DNA from: Sinohyriopsis cumingii
Lineage: Eukaryota > Mollusca > Bivalvia > Unionida > Unionidae
NCBI GenBank assembly: GCA_028554795.2
Contig: CM068824.1
Span: forward strand, 163,054,130-163,118,129
Reading direction: 5' to 3'
Length of the DNA: 64,000 nucleotides
Position numbers and translations under genes: made by a program. This document shows positions 49,220-61,090 of the stretch, piece by piece (the first letter of the stretch is position 1; each line of letters opens with the position of its first letter). Below the pieces are notes generated by a model, which saw only the letters and a list, made by a program, of their open reading frames with translations, ran no database searches and was not told the DNA's origin.

Positions 49220-49271
49220 GAGAAACTACAATTGGTAGAAGTGGTGTTTCTGTGGAAATCCGTGGACTTGG
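49220..49271 (+). CDS. Kinesin FHA domain exon 1 (TTIGRSGVSVEIRG)
   Basis: The acceptor is TAATTCATTGCAG and the donor CTTGG|GTATGT. It encodes GETTIGRSGVSVEIRGL and ends with two bases of a Gly codon. TxIGR is the conserved beta-strand and Gly-Arg of FHA domains. FHA domains usually bind phosphothreonine; in kinesin-3 motors they act in dimerisation, autoinhibition or cargo control. At 52 nt it is the shortest of the well-supported exons. Confidence 0.92.
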
Positions 49272-49550
49272 GTATGTCATTTCAGTAATCTTTGCTGATT
49301 ACTAAGTTTTTTTAAGAAAATTTCTTTTGCTAGATTTGCCTTTACAAACATGAACCCATTATGGACTCTGTCATCTATAGACTAGTCCATGAAGGTACCT
49401 TTTCTTTCAATTTTATGCCTTTGTATTTTTGTGTTTCTTTGAGTCTTTTTAGGCAATATGCTCTTTATGGTTGGCTACCTGCTCTTTGACAAATATTTGA
49501 TGGCAAGATCAAAGGTGATGGGGAAGAATCTTTTTTTAAAATACAGATTT

Positions 49551-49694
49551 AGGTATGCAGTATGTTGATTTTACATAGTTTTATTTAGGTATACAGTATG
49601 TTGATTTTACATAGTTTTATTTAGGTATACAGTATGTTGATTTTACATAGTTTTATTTAGGTATACAGTATGTTGATTTTACATAGTTTTATAT
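49551..49694 (+). repeat. Minisatellite, 36-bp unit, 4 copies
   Basis: The unit is AGGTATACAGTATGTTGATT then TTACATAGTTTTATTT, with starts at 49551, 49587, 49623 and 49659. The copies are nearly identical. Confidence 0.95.
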
Positions 49695-50086
49695 TCAAGG
49701 TCACATTTTGTTCATCTACTTGCATATGACAGCATCACAGAAACTAATGAGTTAATAAATTTGAGTCGTTCTGTATTTTCAAATGTATTTATGTATCATG
49801 GCACAGAGTAAAGAATTATTTGTTATCCTGAATGCACATGATAAATTCTTTTTAACCTTTCACATCACCAACCCATTATTGTCCAGTAGAAACTTGCATT
49901 CTATAGGTAATCTGATATCTTTCAGTTGTTCCTTAATAAAACACATAAGCCAGACTGCTTATTGAAAAATGGTTGATGAACACAGGTTAATGTGACAATA
50001 TGGTCTTATAACAGTCCTGTTAGTTGTTCATGAATGTCATTTTTAGTGAAAACAAGTGTCAGATCACTAGTAAGGGGTTGTCTTGG

Positions 50087-50348
50087 TTGCTTATAAATCA
50101 GATTCACTTGCAAACAGAATAGACCCTGATCTGCACTGGCACATAATGCACTGGCAGATCAGGATCTGTTATTTTTGTTCTATTGATTGCAAAGACCCAG
50201 ATCTGCTGCATTATGCAATGGCAGATTGGGGTCTGCTGATTGTTTTGTTTGTTCTGATAAATTTCATTGATCCAGATCTGCCAGTGTATTATGCAATGGC
50301 AGATCAGGGTCTGCAGTTTTCAGTGTGACTTGACTTATAAGCAAGTTG
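50087..50348 (+). repeat. Palindromic hairpin element, copy 7 (three hairpins)
   Basis: Outer arms GGTTGCTTATAAATCAGATT and TGACTTGACTTATAAGCAAG enclose three hairpins in a row: AGACCCTGATCTGC/GCAGATCAGGATCT, AGACCCAGATCTGC/GCAGATTGGGGTCT and GATCCAGATCTGCCA/TGGCAGATCAGGGTCT. It is the longest copy. Confidence 0.85.
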
Positions 50349-52393
50349 ATATGGTAGTCACTTTTATGAATGCTACAAAAATGAAAAAATGTTATAAAGA
50401 AGACAATTTAAAGCCCATTGTGTTTGTGAACATTGAAACTAAGAGAAACTTTAATCACAAATGATGTTCATAAATGATTATTAAAAGAATAAAAATAAAA
50501 GAGCAAGTAATATGTTTCACTTTTAGTAGAGAATGGTTGAAAAACATGATACAAGAGTTGGCATGAAAGAATTAAAGTTTGTGAGAAATAGATACTTCTT
50601 GAAAATTAAATCTACTTAATTATTATGTACAGTATATCTAAAATTTTTATAATTTTTATTGATGACTTTAAATTGTAGTAATTATCTATAGCTGAAATTT
50701 TGTACATACGTAGGTTCTATTTTAAGATATTAAAAATATTAAATTGGATATGATCTATGAATAGATGCTTACGTACATGTTGACACTTACTAATAATAAT
50801 ATTAGTGGTATACATGATGACAAGTTTTGGGCTGTTTCCCATTGGAGTGTTTAGGTCAGGTGGATTCTTAGAGGAATTAAGTAATTTTCCATTGGATAAT
50901 TTAGGACACAAGAATAGGTATGATGAAATATTAGACTGAGTAGTAAGATCTGTCACCTGGGGTATAATGCAACATATAGTCATAATAGACTCTTGAAGAT
51001 GTATATAAGGAGAGAACTGAGCAATCAGATTCATTCCTATTTTAGACTTTTATTCCATATGTTGAAATCAGTTTGCAGGCATATTTTATGTTGTATTTAG
51101 ATATTATTTGAGAGGAAAGACATTTGTTTGGATTATTTTGGGAATAGAAAGTGCTCATTGGACTAAAGTATTATTTTGAAACTATTTTGAATTATTCAAA
51201 AGAGTTCTGGTCAGCACCATTATAACACATCAGGACTGTTGGGGTCATAAGTGGCCAAGGCAATTCAGTATTATTGCATAGAATACAAAGAACTGATCTC
51301 TTTCAGTGTAATAATTTCTGGAGATTAATTCCTATTTATTGGATTTATGTCACAAAAGTAAATGGCCCAATGCATGTATCTAAAGAATATTTTTCTCTGT
51401 GAGTGAGTTTGCTTTAGAACTTTGTGAGAGTGCTTGGATACCTGTCTGTAGCTACATCTTATACTATTTTTTTTTTCTCACTGCTCTGCAGTTTCCATCA
51501 TTGTTATAATGATATACTTTCTTTCCTTAATTTTGGTGTCTTTCCTTTGCTACAATTACATGGTTCTACAGCTGTCACAGTGCTCCCTTCACTCTGATTT
51601 TGTTCATTGCTAAGTAGTGAATGCATGTTTCATTCATGCTTTTGCTTCAAGAAATTTGTGTAAATACTTAATTGTATCCATTTATTGTGTCCATTTACTT
51701 CCAGCCCACTTCCTACTGTGCATGTATGGACTATCAGCTGCTATTTAACATAGCATTCCTATCTACAATTTAAGATATCAGTCTTCTTTGTATCAGCCCC
51801 TTGTGGCTCCACTTACTGGTATCAAACACTCTTAACACTCCTGCAAACTCCACCAAGTTGTGCTGTTTGAGGTATTTATCATATGTGGATTCATCGTGAT
51901 CAGCTTCTCAAGTTTTGGTTATCAGTGTCCCTATATACCTCCTATTGGCCCTTATTAGCTCCACATGCAGGTCTGCAATACTCAGGGCTATGGTAAGGAG
52001 CAGGTGATATGGGCACCATACAATATTTACAGCAGGTTTCTGCCTTGACATGAGATGACCACCTGACAGTTTTAAACTAATAAGCTTATAACTTAGTTGA
52101 GATATGTTATTCTATGCTACCAATCAGGTGACTGCAGAGAAATGTGATCAAACACTGAGTAAGTATTTTTAACATTTGTAGATTGAACTTTGTATGTCCA
52201 CAGAGATGGATTTTTTAAATGGATATACTTAGTTAATATTGTTGTGCAAAACTGCCAGTCTCCCCACCTTTAATATGTTTGGGTCATTGTTTGCATGGCA
52301 TATTGGCTGGTTAAGCTCTGTTGTACTTGTACACTTTCCTGTCAGCCTAATTGGTCATTATTCAGTGCAATTCACAGTTATGCATTTGGGGGA
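50349..52393. other. FHA intron stretch, unique sequence
   Basis: No repeat, exon or RNA gene was recognised between the three-hairpin element and the (CA)n run. Short frames on both strands have no known motif. Confidence 0.5.
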
Positions 52394-52449
52394 CGCACAC
52401 ACACACATGCACACACGCATGCATGCACGCACACACACACACACACACT
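52394..52449 (+). repeat. (CA)n-rich microsatellite
   Basis: CACACACACA runs mixed with CATGCACG units. Another short (CA)n lies at 61097-61115. Confidence 0.9.
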
Positions 52450-52966
52450 GGGCATGGAAAGACAAATTAAATATCCACTTGATTCTGGCTTTGCATCTTC
52501 GCTGGACAAGGTTCTGATATGATATCTACACCTTGGCAGATCAAACAGATATTTTAGTGATTTGTCCTAGCAACATCTATTGGATTTCATGAGTTGCTAA
52601 GTATATAATGCAAACTAAACAATAGCATGTAACAGTGGTGCATTGGCCAAAAATGGTAGAGGCAATTGACTTAACAAGGATACTTTGTAAGTTTAACATC
52701 AAAAGTTTGACTATGTACCAGAGGGAATTCATTACAATTGTCTATTCGAGTGAAAGGTATCTGTGCAAACATGGACCGGCAGTAGAAAATTACTTATTTA
52801 TCAGTCCGTTCAAGTTGTGTACTCCTCTTGTCTTGATCATGTGGGAACAGTTTTCAAATTTTAACAACTTAACTTGATGGATGCGGTGGCTTGCCATTGC
52901 ATCCAATGAAATTAACAGACCTAAAGCACAGAAATGCCAGCTCAGTACACCAAGGTGTAGATAGGG

Positions 52967-53107
52967 TTTTCATATTGAAACCTTGGCTAGCAAAGATGCT
53001 GGCTTTGGGGTTATCATACTGAAACCTTGGCTAGCAAAGATGCTGGCATTGGGGTTATCATACTGAAACCTTGGCTAGCAAAGATGCTGGCTTTGGGGTT
53101 TATCATT
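52967..53107 (+). repeat. Minisatellite, 44-bp unit, about 3 copies
   Basis: The unit is GAAACCTTGGCTAGCAAAGA then TGCTGGCTTTGGGGTTATCA and TACT. Confidence 0.95.
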
Positions 53108-53147
53108 TACTCCTAGGACTTACCACCTGGGTCATAACTTTAAAGCT

Positions 53148-53272
53148 ATTGATATCCCTGCCAAATACAGACAATCGAAGCATATTGATATCCCTGCCAA
53201 ATAACAGTATACAGACAATCTAAGCATATTGATATCCATGCCAAATAACTGTATACAGGCAATCTAAGCATG
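53148..53272 (+). repeat. Minisatellite, about 46-52-bp unit, 2.5 copies
   Basis: The unit is ATTGATATCCCTGCCAAATA then ACAGTATACAGACAATCTAA GCAT. The first unit lacks 7 bp. Confidence 0.85.
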
Positions 53273-53588
53273 AAAAGAAACAAATTTATAATGCAGCTGA
53301 TATTAACACCAGGGTCAGTTTCTACCCATTGTGATTTGGTGCCCTGGGTCATAATTTGGAACTTTGAGATCCCCATCCTATATCCATATGTACACCTCCT
53401 GTACATAAAAAGACAAAATCAGATATGCAACTTAAATTGGATTTTGGGTCAGTTCTTAACCCCAGTGACTAAACCCTTGAATCACTTATTTGGGGGGAGG
53501 GAAGCTTTGGGGAACATGGGGATGAGTTTATTTTCTCAAATCCTCTAGTATATTTTTTTTAGTAGACTTTATTGACTTTTCTTTTCAG

Positions 53589-53715
53589 AATTCTTGAGCA
53601 TCATTTAACCGTGACAAATAATGGGAAAGCTCTTTATGTGACTCCTGCATCAGACAAAGCCATGATCATTATAAATGGTGTAAAGGTGAAAGATAAAAGA
53701 CAACTGTGCCACATG
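53589..53715 (+). CDS. Kinesin FHA domain exon 2 (HHLTV, INGVKV)
   Basis: The acceptor is TTTCTTTTCAG and the donor CACATG|GTGAGT. It completes a Gly codon and encodes ILEHHLTVTNNGKALYVTP, then ASDKAMIIINGVKVKDKRQ and LCHM. The 'GI...HH.TV' and 'I(N)Gxxv....L.h' patterns match the core of the FHA fold; KIF1A has EEHCTF and YVNGKRV at these places. It ends in phase 0. Confidence 0.94.
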
Positions 53716-53939
53716 GTGAGTAACTTTGTATATAAAGGAAACAAATAATATTTTTAGCCTCTAATAAAGTTTACATCTAAAAATTACAAAATAACTTTCA
53801 TGATGTTTGTTTTCTTTGCTTTCAGGTGTTTTTGAGTATTCATTTTAGCTTACCTGACCTTAATGCTAAGTGAAGCTTATGCTGGGGTTCTTTGTCCATC
53901 ATGCATTGTCCATCCTTGCATCTTCTGCTCACAATTGCT

Positions 53940-55010
53940 CTTTAGAATTCTCTAAAATTGCTACACAGAATTTGACCAAATTTGACAGAAATCATCACAG
54001 CATAAATCTCTTTCAAATTTGTTAAAAATGATGCTGATCTGATGCCTTTACTAAGAATAAAAAATCTTTGACTGGTTTCTTTAGAACCAATCAACAAAAG
54101 TTTGGACAGTTTTCAAAGAAATCTTCTGAGTGTGAATGTTTTTCAGATTTTTTCAAATGATGCTCATCTGCCATCAGACATTTGGCTACCATTACTAAAA
54201 CAGAAGATCTGTTTTAATAATTTTATCTCAAAAACAATGCAACATAATTTGTCCCTATTTGATGGAAAGAATCCTCATGTGAAGATGTTTCAGATCTGTT
54301 TAAATGATTCTACAATCAAACATGGCCACCATTGTTAGAAAACCTTAAATGACTTTTTCTCAAAACTTCTTTTAAAATTTGAATAATTTCACAGCATAGA
54401 TGTTTTCAGTTTTATGCAGATAATGCCAATCTGCTGTGAAATATGGCTTCCATTACTGAAAATATAAAAATATTTAATGAGCATATTAGAAACCACTCAG
54501 TCAAAAAAGACTGAATTTGACAGAACACATCTTGGCATGAAGGGCTCTGAATTGTACAGTGATGCCAATCCATCATTCAGTATGGATGCTGCTACTAAAA
54601 ATAGATAAAAATTTTAATAACTTCATCTTAAAAGTCTCATTAGAATTTGACCAAATTTGACAGACGTCATTCTTGCTTGAAGGCCTTTCACATCTTATAG
54701 AAATGATGCCAATCCCCTATCAACTATTGTGATTGTTACTAAAATTAGAAAAAAGTAACACTACTTGATGTAAAATAATCACTTAAAGAATTTGACCAAC
54801 TCTGACAGAAAGCATCCTGGCATAGAGGTCATTCACTAATTGACAAATGGCATTGATGTGCCATCAGTGATGAAGATATACAAAACTGTAGAAACCTGAA
54901 ACAGTTGTTTTCATAACATATGCAGTCAACAGCATTGGAAGAAATTTCTACAGAAAGCATCCTGCTGATCCAGAATTTATGGCTGATTGGTTTTATATTT
55001 GGCTATTAGG
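53940..55010 (+). repeat. Degenerate tandem repeat, about 120-130-bp unit, about 8 copies
   Basis: Recurring phrases are AATTTGACCAAATTTGACAG, AATCATCCTGGCATGAAGG-like, AATGATGCCAATCTGCCATC and ATATGGCTACCATTACTAAA, then AATCTTTAATGACTTCATCT. The copies are strongly diverged and the array lies in an FHA intron. It resembles in style, not in sequence, the array at 15193. Confidence 0.75.
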
Positions 55011-55999
55011 CAGATGTCAGCCAGGTGAGCTATCTTAGACCCACTTAAGTCTCTTGTTGAGTGATAAACTGGAGAGGGAGAGAGAGATAACAATAATGAA
55101 ATATGGATCATCTGATTTTTATACCAAAATTTCCATAATAGGGAGAACACTTTCTGTTCCTCTTACCCCATCTGATCCCCATCAATTATATATTCATTGT
55201 ATTTCTTAACAAATCATGCATTACAAAATTGGTTTTGATACATTAACCTTTTCCCAGATACAGGTGTATCTGGATACTTGTACCTTATTTCAGTGCAAGC
55301 ACATTTTCCTGCCTTTGCTTCATTTCAGTATAAGAAGGTTTTGACACGCCTGCCAAATCTCCATATAAGCACTTCTGGATGCCCATGGTAAACATGCATG
55401 GTCAGTTCATAGCACCACCTGATGGGAATATCCCCTATAGTAAAATCAGCTTTCTGGAACTTTCTCTTTTGTCATAACATGCTGGTGTATTAGATGAATC
55501 CTAAATAGCCTTTCACTGATAAGACAACATTGGAATGTCCCTGAAATGCAAATGGCTGTTGCTATAATCTCTGCCAATAGAATTATGGAATGCATTCTAT
55601 CATGGAATGCATTCTGTCCAATCAGTTTTTGAGGATTAAGTTTATCTCAAGACCTTGTTATAAATCATGAAACCTTTCTTAAACAAAAAGACGAAAACAA
55701 GCCCAAGTAGTCGACAAAGCATGACAACTGTGATCATGTATTTTGAAGTCCAATGTTGAAGGAATGTGTTTATAACACCCTAATCTGGGACTCTCTGTTT
55801 GATGTACAAGTAAGCTAGAATGTTGATGTTTATCATTTTATACTTTAGAAAGAAACAATAAGTAATAAATATTTATATTTATAGCATTAAATATGCATTT
55901 ATCAGTGTGCATATTTTCCCTGCCAGCCATATTGGGATACTCTCAGCTTGGGGCATAGTGTTCTTTTTGTAACACTTGTACTTTAGCAACAAATACTGT

Positions 56000-56212
56000 A
56001 TATACTAACATATAAGTTGGGTTCAACTGAAAACACCATAGACCCTAATCTGCTGTCACATAATGCTCTGGCAGAGCTCTGGCAGATAAAGGTATATGTT
56101 GTTTTGTGCTGCCGATTACTCCTAAGATCTACTGAGGTATTATGCAGTTTGCAGAAGGATCCAATTTACAATGGCACACATACAGCATGTATACTGAGCT
56201 TGTAGTTGACTA
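56000..56212 (+). repeat. Palindromic hairpin element, copy 8 (eroded)
   Basis: TATACTAACATATAAGTTGG, ATAGACCCTAATCTGCTGTC, the centre GCCGATTACTCCTAAGATC and ATGCAGTTTGCAGAAGGATC match other copies with decay. It abuts a minisatellite starting near 56215. Confidence 0.7.
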
Positions 56213-56214
56213 TT

Positions 56215-57197
56215 AGGTGCTGTGAGGTAAAGGTTTCAACAAGTTTGTTCAGTGGTCAGTGCTATGAGGGAAGGGTTAAATAAGTTTGTAGTTCAGTGGT
56301 CAGTGCTATGAGGGAAAGGGTTAAATAAGCTTGTAGTTCAGTGTTAGGTGCTGTGAGGGAAAGGGTTAAATAAGTTTGTAGTTCACTGGTCAGTGCTGTG
56401 AGGGAAAGGGTTAAAAAAGCTTGTAGTTCAGTGGTCAGTGCTGTGAGGGAAAGGGTTAAATAAGTTTGTAGTTCAGTGGTCAGTGCTGTGAGGGAAAGGG
56501 TTAAATAGGCTTGTAGTTCAGTGGTCAGTGGTATGAGGGAAAGAGTTAAATTTGTAGTTCAGTGGTCAGTGCTATGAGGGAAGAGTTAAATAAGCTTGTG
56601 TAGTTCAGTGTTAGGTGCTGTGAGGGAAAGGATTAAATAAGCTTGTGTAGTTCAGTGTTAGGTGCTGTGATGAAAAGGGTTAAATAAGCTTGTAGTTCAG
56701 TGGTCAGTGCTATGAGGGAATGGGTTTAATAAGCTTGTAGTTCAGTGGTAGGTGCTGTGAGGGAAAGGGTTAAATATGCTTGTATAGTTCAGTGTTAGGT
56801 GTTGTGAGGGAAAGGGTTAAATAAGCTTGTAGTACAGTGGTCAGTACTGTGAGGGAAGAGTTAAATAAGCTTGTGTAGTTCAGTGTTAGGTGCTGTGAGG
56901 GAAATGGTTAAATAAGCTTGTAGTTCAGTGTTAGGTGCTGTGAGGGAAAGGTGCTGTGAGGGAAATGGTTAAATAAGCTTGTAGTTCAGTGTTAGGTGCT
57001 GTGAGGGAAAGGGTTAAATAAGCTTGTAGTTCAGTGGTCAGTGCTATGAGGGAAATGGTTAAATAAGCTTGTAGTTCAGTGGTCAGTGCTGTGAGGGAAA
57101 GGGTTAAATAAGCTTGTGGTTCAGTGGTCAGTGCTGTGAGGGAATGGGTTAAATAAGCTTGTAGTTCAGTGTTAGGTGCTATGAGGGAATAATTTAA
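56215..57197 (+). repeat. Large minisatellite, about 45-bp unit, about 21-22 copies
   Basis: The unit is GTAGTTCAGTGGTCAGTGCT then GTGAGGGAAAGGGTTAAATA AGCTT. Variants with GTTAGGTGCTGTGAGGG and with TGTGTAGTTCAGTG are interspersed, and one unit near 56940 carries an internal partial duplication. Confidence 0.95.
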
Positions 57198-57439
57198 ATA
57201 AACATTACTATTAGCAACCTTTTGCTTTATGCTTTATTATGTTCTTCAGCTTACAGTTACCACTTATTGCATTTTGTAGTACATTTATCAGTTATAGTAT
57301 TTGATAGATATCTCTAATAAACTTATATCATTCCTTTTTATTTTTTAACAAAACAAAATTTCATGTATTTCACATTTAATACATAATTAGTGAATGCATG
57401 CAAGATTTATTATCACTTGCTCAAGCAAATATTGAGACG

Positions 57440-57595
57440 AAAAGATTCTGGTAGTTGACATGAAGACAAGGAAATACGAGTTGAGGGGTTGCATTATTTG
57501 TCCTCAGTGAGGCTAGAGATAAGCATAAGAAGACTAAAGCTAACACTGAGACTGTGATTTCCTTGTCTTGGTGCAAACCCCAAAAGTGATTATTG
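57440..57595. repeat. Diverged copy of the 23666 hairpin element
   Basis: GACAAGGAAATACGAGTTGA then GGGGTTGCATTATTTGTCCT, and on the right GATTTCCTTGTCTTGGTGCA then AACCCCAAAAGTGATTA, match the arms of the hairpin at 23666-23815. The middle differs. Confidence 0.7.
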
Positions 57596-58477
57596 TACCA
57601 TATGGAGGATATTCTGGACCCTGTCTGTCTGTCTCTCTTTTGTTGACTATTTAATATCCCCTTAACCCTTTGATATATTTTCATGAAACTTGGCATGCTC
57701 TTGTATCATGACTAGATTTTGTGTCCCATAAAAAATGGAGTTAGTTCAGCATTTTAGGAGTTATCCCCCTTATTATAAATTGTGTCCATCTAATATCCCC
57801 AGAACCATTTCCGATATTTTCATGGATTTGGGGGTATACCATAACCACTGCCTGTTCTTTTCTTTCTCACCCATTTACATTTCAAAGAGGATGGAAAAAT
57901 AATTTTTCATTATAACTTCATAACATTGTCATGCTTAAATACCTGTAAACACAGAAGATGCATGAAGTGTTTTAAGGACCTTCATATTATATTACAGCTC
58001 TCCCCTTACTATATATAGAAATGAGTTACTATGTGATTTATTTATAAGTGGAAATTGCACACCAACGAAGGTTAGATTTTAATTAAATTTTGTTGATTCA
58101 TTTCTTATTTTTCAGCTCAAGGGAGGTAACTGCTACTAATGTGATGTTTGTATCATCAACTAGCATGCTGTTTGTTAACAATCATCTTCATAGCCAACTA
58201 AAGATTCTTTCTTTCAGCAAATATGTGTTTGTAAAAGTTGTGAGGAAGTAAATTCATTATATGCAAGTTTTCTGGGGGTAGAGACGGGGGAGGGGCATAC
58301 ATCCTTCAGCTTCGGCTCAGGTTTTAAGGAGTTCAGGATGGTCACAATATTTTGTACACCCACTGCCTGGTAAATGTTATGTGTAAATAATAGTTTTTAA
58401 GTTCTTAAAGACATGTACCATCATACAGCTGTTTGTAGATAAGGTGTAGACCTTTGCAGGACCCCCATTTTCACATT

Positions 58478-58640
58478 TTTACTTGCTTATAAGTCAAGTC
58501 AAACTGTAAATAACAAAGATCATGATCTGCTGTAGCATAATGTGCCTGCACAGACCCAGATTTGCTGGCACATTATGTGATGGCAGATCTGGGTCTGTGC
58601 AGTTTGCAGTTGGACTTGACTTATAAGCAAGTAAGTACAA
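58478..58640 (+). repeat. Palindromic hairpin element, copy 9
   Basis: The outer arms are very clear: TACTTGCTTATAAGTCAAGT (58480) and ACTTGACTTATAAGCAAGTA (58615). The inner hairpin is CAGACCCAGATTTGCTGGCA with GATGGCAGATCTGGGTCTG. Confidence 0.85.
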
Positions 58641-58899
58641 TATTAGAATCTTGTATGATTTTTGTGTCCAGACTGTGACAGCAGTATGGGGCATATTGCT
58701 TTCCTGCTGTCTGTCTGTCTGTACATCTGTACTTCCATGTGTCCATAAGTCTGTATGTTTGTCCAGAAAATGTTTGACCTAAGTCATGAAATTGTAAACA
58801 CTTAATCACAGCTAGTAGTGGATAATCCAATTAAATCTTTCAGGTCATTACAGCTGTTTGTTTGCCTTCATATGCATTTCTTAGATTTTGGACTTGTAA

Positions 58900-59440
58900 T
58901 TTTTTATACAAAGGGCTTGTTAGCACAATTAAGCAAAAACCACTTTAGGTAGAAAAATTTAAATGTTAGGAATATCCATATCAACATTTAGATGACCTAC
59001 TTTACTAGAACTATCAGGTCATTTTAAGAATTGTTTAAAAAAATTGTACACTTTTTTTTGAACTTGGACTTTTTGGACAAAACTCTTGTAGGACATTTAA
59101 TTGAAAACCATATATAGTAGACAAAATGAAATTAGGTAGGCATAAATTTGTATTCACATGATTAGATTTTCATGTCTTTACAGCAAATTTTCAATATTTT
59201 TACATGTTATATAAGTTTGTGGACTTTGGCAAATTCTGTATTAGCTCATTGTAGTAACTCATTGTAGCAAAAGATACATAAGACAGACAATTGAAATTTG
59301 GTATGCACGTGTATATGCATAAATAGATGACCTGATTAGATTTTTGTTTTATTTATATCAATTATTTATTTACATTTTTCTACAGTTTTAAAATTTTGGT
59401 GACTTAGACTTTTTCAGTTTGGTTACAAACAAAATCTTGT
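58900..59440 (+). repeat. Degenerate tandem repeat, about 150-190-bp unit, about 3 copies
   Basis: Shared phrases: TAGATGACCTGATTAGATTT, TTTACAGCAAATTTTCAATA, GGACTTTGGCAAATTCTGT and ATTGAAATTTGGTATGCA. It ends just upstream of the kinesin exon at 59466. Confidence 0.6.
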
Positions 59441-59465
59441 TAACCTACTTCTTTTTTTATTTCAG

Positions 59466-59720
59466 GACAGAATAAAATTGGGTTCCAGTAGTTTGTTTCT
59501 GTATGTCGGCCTTCCTTCTGAGCGTAAAGATAAAGATGACTGGTCAAAGTATGACTTTGACTATTTCATGATGGAGCTTGCTGAACACGAAGGAGTTGAC
59601 CTTCAAACTCCAAGAATGGCTGATGGACAGGATCAGCTTAACAATAAATTGAACCAGGAATTTGTTGATTTGTTGCCTAAAATAATGGAGGCAAATGCTA
59701 TTAGTGAAGAACTAAAAAAG
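59466..59720 (+). CDS. Kinesin exon: end of FHA domain and post-FHA segment
   Basis: The acceptor is CTTTTTTTATTTCAG, and the donor AAAAAG|GTGTGT. All 85 codons are open: DRIKLGSSSLFLYVGLP ends the FHA domain (DRI.LGS..LF), then DDWSKYDFDYFMMELAEHEG, and finally LLPKIMEANAISEELKK. The segment resembles the stretch where kinesin-3 proteins have ...W.FA..EL.... and later ...AN.ISEEL.K.. before the KIF1-type coiled coil. The exon ends in phase 0. No convincing following exon was found up to 64000. Confidence 0.95.
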
Positions 59721-60129
59721 GTGTGTGGATGCAAAATTTAAAATAACGAAATGAATCCAGTAAATTTTTTCTTGACAACATCCACTTCACTTTGTAGGAC
59801 AAAGACTTTAGAGGTCAAATTTTCACTGTAACACTTCTACTAATGCATAGTTTTCATTGGCTATCATAAGCTCTCAGTTACTTCCTTTGAAATCACTGGC
59901 TGCCATCTTTAGGGTCAAGGTTCCATTAGAAATAGATTCTTTGACAAATGTCATAATTTCTTGAAGCCTGCATGTCTTACAAACAATGGGATAATATTTG
60001 TGAGCATAATTTTTTAATACAGATTTGGTTTTTATGGCCCAATATTTTGTTATTTATGAAATATATTGTTCAAGCAATACCAATGATTTAGAGGGTTGAC
60101 CCAAAAGAGGGCAAATACCTATTTTCAGG

Positions 60130-61090
60130 AGATGTAATAATAATAATAATAATAATGAGAACTTTGTATAGCGCCTAATCTTTAGAAGCTCTAAGCACTT
60201 TACAACATTAGACAACACCTATAAGATAAAAAAACATATATAATGATATGATTACAAACACAAACACCATGAAATTAGAAAACAGAGAAAAAAAACATGC
60301 TGAGAATATTTAAGGTAGGAAACATTATTAGGTCTTTAAGTTTGTTCTTGCAGTCGAAATAAGTGAGTTTTGAGAGCACTCTTGAATGTGATCACTGTGT
60401 CTTTGTGTCTAAGTTCAGTGGGCAATTCATTCCATGTTGCTGGGCCCTGGTATGCAAAAGAATGCTGTCCATATGACTTTGTTTTCATAGTGGGAATAAT
60501 GAGTATACTATTGTCAGAAGAGGAGCATAAGTATCTTGCTGTTGTGTACACATGGGTGAGGTCGGATAGGTATGTTGGACTAGAGTCCATCAGTGAAATG
60601 TAGGACAGAGAACAAATTTTGTGTTTGATTCTGGATTGAATGGATAGCCAGTGTAGGGTACAGAGCAGCGGGGAGGTGTGCTCTGATCGTGGTACTCTAA
60701 GTATGATCCGAGCAGCTGTGTTTTGAAGTTTTTGGAGTAGATATTGAGATGAACCAGACAGAATTGAGTTACAATAGTCCAGTCTTGAAAGTACTAATGA
60801 ACACACAAGGGTTTTAGTGGCATCAACTGAAAGATATTTGTGAATGGAGCTGATGCATCTCAGCTTATGATATGCAGCCTTGCATATGTTCATGACATGT
60901 CGGTGCAATGTGAGAGTACTGTCCAGAGTAACACCTAGGTTTTGTACTGATTGTGTGATTTTAATGTTGCTGTTGCTGATATTTATTGTTCTGAGGTAAA
61001 GGATGTGAATGAGAAAGTCTTTGTGTTGTATTCAGAATAGCCTCAGTTTTATCTTCATTCATCTGCAGCTTATAAAACCATAAATTCAGC
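60130..61090 (-). pseudogene. CR1/L2-like LINE 3' end, antisense
   Basis: The - strand frame 60908-60336 is open for 190 residues: MHRHVMNICKAAYHKLRCIS, SLVLSRLDYCNSILSGSSQ, LQKLQNTAARIILRVPRSEH, LHWLSIQSRIKHKI, and GPATWNELPTELRHKDT near the C-terminus. Upstream, out of frame in places, are KLQMNEDKTEAIL and NLGVTLDSTLTLHRH. This is the thumb and C-terminal region of CR1/L2/jockey-type reverse transcriptases. The 3' end carries GGCGCTATACAAAGTTCTC and an (ATT)n tail at 60130-60153. The long open frame suggests a fairly young 5'-truncated insertion. Confidence 0.85.

Noticed and set aside
50083..50328. 81-residue open frame with repeated DPDL motifs
   Set aside because: It is the translation of the three-hairpin repeat element; the repeated residues come from the GATCCAGATCTG stems. 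Similar frames at 28941, 58494 and 61961 have the same origin.
52239..52522. Open frames of 75-92 residues with Thr-His repeats
   Set aside because: The repetitive part is a translated (CA)n microsatellite and the rest has no known motif.
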